Source of the DNA: Parvularculaceae bacterium
GTDB lineage: Bacteria > Pseudomonadota > Alphaproteobacteria > Caulobacterales > Parvularculaceae
NCBI GenBank assembly: GCA_004213235.1
Contig: SHAI01000099.1
Coordinates: 1-8,934, forward strand
Length of the DNA stretch: 8,934 nucleotides
Reading direction: 5' to 3'
A program made the translations under genes and the position numbers. Below are positions 6,490-8,934 of this stretch, one piece after another. Positions within the stretch are counted from its first letter, which is position 1, and every line of letters begins with the position of its first letter. Under the pieces are notes generated by a model. That model made no database searches, was not told the origin of the DNA, and saw only the letters and a list, made by a program, of their open reading frames with translations.

Positions 6490-6558
6490 AGCGTTCGTGT
6501 AGTGCACGGTGTGGATTTGCCTGTCTTTGGGAACGCGCTGCGCGGCGGCGCAGGTCTG

Positions 6559-7947
6559 CTATCGCGGTCCCAACATGTTCTCAGGGCGGACGATTGCATC
6601 AAAATCGTCTGCCGGTATGCCATCGGCGATCGCTTCTTCGCGCAAAGTCGTACCATTTTTGTGAGCGGTCTTGGCGATTTTCGCCGCGCGGTCATAGCCG
6701 TATTTTTCTTTAAGCGGCGTGACCAGCATCAGCGAGTTCTCAAGGCCACGCTGGATATTGTCGAGGCGTGGCTCAATGCCAATAACGCAATTCTCCGTGA
6801 ACGACACGGCTGCGTCGGCCATCAACCGCACTGATTGCAGGAAATTATAACTCATCATCGGGTTGAAGACGTTCAGTTCAAAATGCCCCTGGCTGCCGGC
6901 GAATTTAATCGCGGTGTCATTGCCCATGATATGTGCGCAGACCTGGGTGAGGGCTTCGCATTGGGTGGGATTGACCTTACCCGGCATAATGGATGAGCCG
7001 GGCTCATTCTCCGGCAGGGCCAGCTCGCCAAGACCGGACCGCGGACCTGAACCGAGAAAACGAATATCATTGGCGATCTTGAAGAGGGAGGCGGCAACGG
7101 TAGCGATTGCGCCATGGCTCATCACCATGGCGTCATGGGCAGCCAATGCCTCAAATTTGTTGGGTGCGGTTTTAAAATTCAGGCCGGTTATCGCCGCGAT
7201 TTTGTCCGCAACCATTTCAGCAAAGCCCGGCGGTGAGGCAAGGCCGGTGCCGACGGCCGTGCCGCCCTGGGCAAGTTCCATGAGTGCCGGCAGGGTGTTC
7301 TTGATGCGCTCAACGCCGTTTGTAACTTGCGCGGTATAGCCGGAAAACTCCTGTCCGAGGGTGACGGGCGTTGCGTCCTGGGTATGGGTCCGCCCAATCT
7401 TGATGATCTCCTTCCATGCCTCGGCCTTGTTATTCAGCGCAGTCTGCAATTGTCGCAGTGCCGGTAAAAGCCGATGTTCAATCTCCTCCGCACACGCAAT
7501 ATGCATGGCAGTGGGGAAGGTGTCGTTTGACGATTGGCTCATATTGCAGTGATCATTGGGATGCACTGGCGTCTTGGATCCGATTTCGCCCCCGAGGATC
7601 TCGATTGCGCGATTGGCGATGACTTCATTCGCGTTCATATTTGATTGGGTGCCGGAGCCGGTTTGCCAGACGACCAGGGGGAAATGATCATTCAGCTTCC
7701 CGTCAATGACCTCTTGAGCGGCCTCGACAATGGCGGCACCCAATTTTCCTTCCAGCTTGCCCAGGTCCATATTCGTTTCAGCCGCGGCCCGTTTCACGAT
7801 CCCCAGCGCACGCACGATTGGCGCGGGCTGACGCTCCCAACCAATCTTAAAATTTCCAAGTGATCGCTGCGCCTGTGCGCCCCAATAACGGTCTGCCGGT
7901 ACGGCGATCCCGCCCATTGTGTCGGTTTCTGTGCGGGTTTCGGTCAT
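6559..7947 (-). CDS. fumC: Fumarate hydratase, class II
   Basis: This cytoplasmic TCA-cycle enzyme interconverts fumarate and L-malate and needs no iron-sulfur cluster. From the ATG at 7947 the product is 462 residues, near the 467 of E. coli FumC. Active-site elements are all present: TGSGTQSNMN (96-105), the HPNDHCNMSQSSND block (129-142), His188 in GRTHTQDATP, and the superfamily signature GSSIMPGKVNP (317-327) with Ser318 and Lys324. The frame extends upstream to 8007, but those 20 residues are not conserved and lack a ribosome binding site. MTETRTETDTMGGIAVPADRYWGAQ aligns with known N-termini. The nearest purine-rich site (AGAGG) is 13 bases upstream, rather far. It lies 160 bases downstream of sspB on the same strand and may be co-transcribed. 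Confidence 0.97.
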   Translation of the reverse strand: MTETRTETDTMGGIAVPADRYWGAQAQRSLGNFKIGWERQPAPIVRALGIVKRAAAETNMDLGKLEGKLGAAIVEAAQEVIDGKLNDHFPLVVWQTGSGTQSNMNANEVIANRAIEILGGEIGSKTPVHPNDHCNMSQSSNDTFPTAMHIACAEEIEHRLLPALRQLQTALNNKAEAWKEIIKIGRTHTQDATPVTLGQEFSGYTAQVTNGVERIKNTLPALMELAQGGTAVGTGLASPPGFAEMVADKIAAITGLNFKTAPNKFEALAAHDAMVMSHGAIATVAASLFKIANDIRFLGSGPRSGLGELALPENEPGSSIMPGKVNPTQCEALTQVCAHIMGNDTAIKFAGSQGHFELNVFNPMMSYNFLQSVRLMADAAVSFTENCVIGIEPRLDNIQRGLENSLMLVTPLKEKYGYDRAAKIAKTAHKNGTTLREEAIADGIPADDFDAIVRPENMLGPR

Positions 7948-8107
7948 GTCGGTCTTGATACCTCTGTTGCGGTGGCGGTCTATTTGAAGGGGTGTAACAC
8001 GGCGCACGCGTCTATCAAGCGCCGGTCAATTTCCGCGCTGGAGATTATCAATATTGTTATGTGATCTCTCGTGCCCGACAAATTCATGCCGTTAGGGCAA
8101 TGGCGGA

Positions 8108-8584
8108 TTATTTCTTGCGAAATGCATCCAAGCTCACAATGTCGGCCGACGGGTCCGGTTCTTCATTGTCGTCAGCCTCAGCTGCTTCGTTTACGGCAGT
8201 TTCCGCATCATCCACCGCTGGCGTGTCAAAGTTTGAAAAACGCAACTCAAACTGCACGCTCGGGTCTGCAAAAATTGTTATGGCATCAAATGGAATCACG
8301 AGGTGCGACGGTTCGCCCTTGAACCAGAGCGTGACGGAGAAGCGTTCATCCGTAATTTCCAGATCCTTGAATTGATGCTGGAGGACGATGGTCATGCGTT
8401 CCGGATAAGTCATCAACAGGCTGTCTGGAATGTCGACTCCTGCGGCCTGGGTTGCGAACTCGATATAGAAATGATGTTCACCTGGCGCTGAGCCGAGCTC
8501 CTTGGTCAGGTTCAACACGTCGCGCACGACACTGCGTAGCGCTGCGTCCATCAGAAAAGGATAGTCTAGTTCCACGTCGCTCAC
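8108..8584 (-). CDS. sspB: SspB-type ClpXP protease adaptor (alphaproteobacterial form)
   Basis: SspB tethers ssrA-tagged and some other substrates to the ClpXP protease. From the GTG at 8584 the product is 158 residues. It has the conserved ligand-binding core: LDYPFLMDAALRSVVRDVL (6-24), PGEHHFYIEFAT (34-45), YPERMTIVLQHQFKDL (60-75) and LVIPFDAITIFADPSVQFEL (95-114). An acidic flexible linker (about 120-146) leads to the C-terminal SLDAFRKK, the short peptide expected to dock on ClpX. The frame continues upstream to 8641, but that extension is Arg/His-rich and unlike the family. The GTG has GAGG six bases upstream and matches the usual start of the domain. Its long upstream region contains several inverted repeats. 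fumC follows on the same strand. Confidence 0.93.
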   Translation of the reverse strand: MSDVELDYPFLMDAALRSVVRDVLNLTKELGSAPGEHHFYIEFATQAAGVDIPDSLLMTYPERMTIVLQHQFKDLEITDERFSVTLWFKGEPSHLVIPFDAITIFADPSVQFELRFSNFDTPAVDDAETAVNEAAEADDNEEPDPSADIVSLDAFRKK

Positions 8585-8590
8585 ATGCGG

Positions 8591-8594
8591 CCTC
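8591..8594 (-). promoter_or_regulatory. Ribosome binding site fixing the sspB GTG start
   Basis: On the - strand GAGG stands six bases before the GTG at 8584. The upstream ATG of the same frame (8641) has no comparable site. This supports the shorter 158-residue protein. Confidence 0.6.
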
Positions 8595-8609
8595 GGTATT
8601 CCTTTGCTC

Positions 8610-8634
8610 GCGTGCGTATTCCGCGCGCGCACGC
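8610..8634. other. GC-rich inverted repeat upstream of sspB
   Basis: GCGTGCG (8610-8616) and CGCACGC (8628-8634) form a perfect 7-bp stem with an 11-base loop. It ends 25 bases before the sspB start codon, so in the sspB transcript it would form a hairpin just upstream of the ribosome binding site. No T-run is present. Confidence 0.4.
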
Positions 8635-8680
8635 AGCCCAAAACAAGCAGCGCGTGTTCTTGTGTTTTAGCAGACAGGCG

Positions 8681-8714
8681 CAGCTAATCCACCCTGTTAC
8701 TGCGATTAGCTGCC
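8681..8714. promoter_or_regulatory. Perfect 10-bp inverted repeat, possible operator or leader hairpin
   Basis: GCAGCTAATC (8681-8690) and GATTAGCTGC (8705-8714) are exact reverse complements separated by 14 bases. There is no T-run on either side. The arms lie about 100-130 bases upstream of sspB. The two-fold symmetry suits a dimeric regulator or an RNA hairpin. The bound factor is unknown. Confidence 0.5.
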
Positions 8715-8767
8715 CTGCAGCGCGACCTATTTGGGTGTTGGCGCTTAAGATACGGCCGATTTCCAGT

Positions 8768-8811
8768 GGGCTTCATTAGAGCGGCGCCTGATAGACCTGG
8801 CTTTGCGTGGC
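8768..8811. repeat. 44-bp direct repeat, copy 1
   Basis: This segment, starting GGGCTTCATTAGAGC and ending GCTTTGCGTGGC, is identical over 44 bases to 8891-8934. The two copies are offset by exactly 123 bases. The sequences to the left of the two copies differ, so the left boundary of the duplication is here. It lies 184 bases upstream of sspB. Confidence 0.9.
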
Positions 8812-8889
8812 CTTTGTCTCATTCAATTTGAAACGGTGCGAAGTCCCCGGCTTTTCGTTGCCAGGCCCACCCGACTGGGCTTTGCCCAT
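8776..8889 (-). CDS. Possible 37-aa peptide spanning the repeat unit (unknown)
   Basis: On the - strand an ATG at 8889 opens a frame ending at TAA 8776-8778, starting MGKAQSGGPGNEKPG and ending SQVYQAPL. The same last 11 residues and stop occur in the preceding repeat copy (TAA at 8899-8901), nine bases before this ATG. An alternative overlapping 26-aa frame starts at the ATG overlapping that stop (8899) and ends at 8819; it begins MKPDGQSPVGWAW. No good ribosome binding site is seen for either and neither resembles a family known to me. This may be the duplicated 3' end of a gene lying beyond the window, or non-coding DNA. Confidence 0.2.
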   Translation of the reverse strand: MGKAQSGGPGNEKPGTSHRFKLNETKATQSQVYQAPL

Positions 8890-8893
8890 CGGG
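8865..8893. other. Hairpin with alternative pairings inside the 123-bp repeat period
   Basis: CCCGA(C)TGGGC (8870-8880) pairs with GCCCATCGGG (8884-8893) around a TTT loop, giving ten pairs with one bulged C. GCCCA at 8865-8869 can instead pair with TGGGC at 8876-8880, so two exclusive folds are possible. No T-run follows. Confidence 0.4.
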
Positions 8894-8934
8894 CTTCATT
8901 AGAGCGGCGCCTGATAGACCTGGCTTTGCGTGGC
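8891..8934. repeat. 44-bp direct repeat, copy 2, running to the window edge
   Basis: It is identical to 8768-8811 up to the last base of the window, so the true length of the repeat is unknown and may reach the full 123-base period or more. This suggests a tandem duplication or array continuing to the right. Confidence 0.9.

Noticed and set aside
6444..6695. An 83-codon - strand frame overlapping the fumC 3' end, considered as a DUF4169-like small gene
   Set aside because: Its sequence does not resemble DUF4169, it overlaps fumC out of frame, and it runs through the 11-bp repeats.
6863..7339. A 158-codon + strand frame antisense to fumC
   Set aside because: fumC is complete and conserved on the other strand, including the GSSIMPGKVNP signature; the antisense frame has no independent support.
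8690..8934. Known structured RNA (tmRNA, 6S, RNase P, SRP RNA) or tRNA in the region upstream of sspB
   Set aside because: No conserved core sequences of these RNAs could be recognised; a covariance-model search would be needed to exclude divergent forms.
8768..8934. CRISPR array or integron attC array for the 44-bp repeats
   Set aside because: Only two copies are visible, the 79-base spacing is too long for CRISPR spacers, and no attC core sites (RYYYAAC/GTTRRRY) were found.

Overview
The window looks like chromosomal DNA of an alphaproteobacterium of moderately high GC. The evidence is an alpha-type SspB, a short ribbon-helix-helix protein of the kind found in Rhizobiales and relatives, a squalene/phytoene-synthase-like protein of the NDUFAF6 kind, and an ALDH7-type dehydrogenase. 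No genus can be named from this sequence alone. No phage gene, transposase, CRISPR array, rRNA or tRNA was recognised.

Left part (1-2680): the window opens inside the 3' end of a Sel1-repeat gene (+ strand). A strong bidirectional terminator separates it from a convergent Fe-type superoxide dismutase gene (sodB, - strand). sodB shares a divergent intergenic region, with a plausible sigma70-type promoter, with a squalene/phytoene-synthase-like gene (+) that lacks the Asp-rich catalytic motifs. Two small + strand genes follow: a 73-aa protein of unknown function and an 82-aa ribbon-helix-helix protein.

Middle (2680-6560): a 442-bp stretch without a firm gene holds a possible single-pass membrane microprotein. 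It precedes a ClC-family chloride transport gene with a degenerate CBS-like tail. The ClC gene converges, 11 bp apart, on an ALDH7/AmaB-type aldehyde dehydrogenase gene (-). The 277 bp upstream of the dehydrogenase, downstream of fumC, hold a compound hairpin and an imperfect array of 11-bp direct repeats.

Right part (6559-8934): fumC (class II fumarase) and sspB (ClpXP adaptor) lie on the - strand in the order sspB, fumC, aldehyde dehydrogenase. Upstream of sspB lie about 350 bp with three inverted repeats and two identical 44-bp segments at a 123-bp period. The second copy runs to the window edge. The repeat unit can encode very short overlapping peptides or fold as RNA; this is the least explained part of the window.

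Functionally this is mostly housekeeping: superoxide defence (sodB), TCA cycle (fumC), lysine or semialdehyde catabolism (ALDH7), proteolysis control (SspB), anion transport (ClC) and perhaps complex I assembly. No defence or biosynthetic system is evident. The candidates for novelty are the small unknown ORFs, the 11-bp array and the 123-bp-period repeat.
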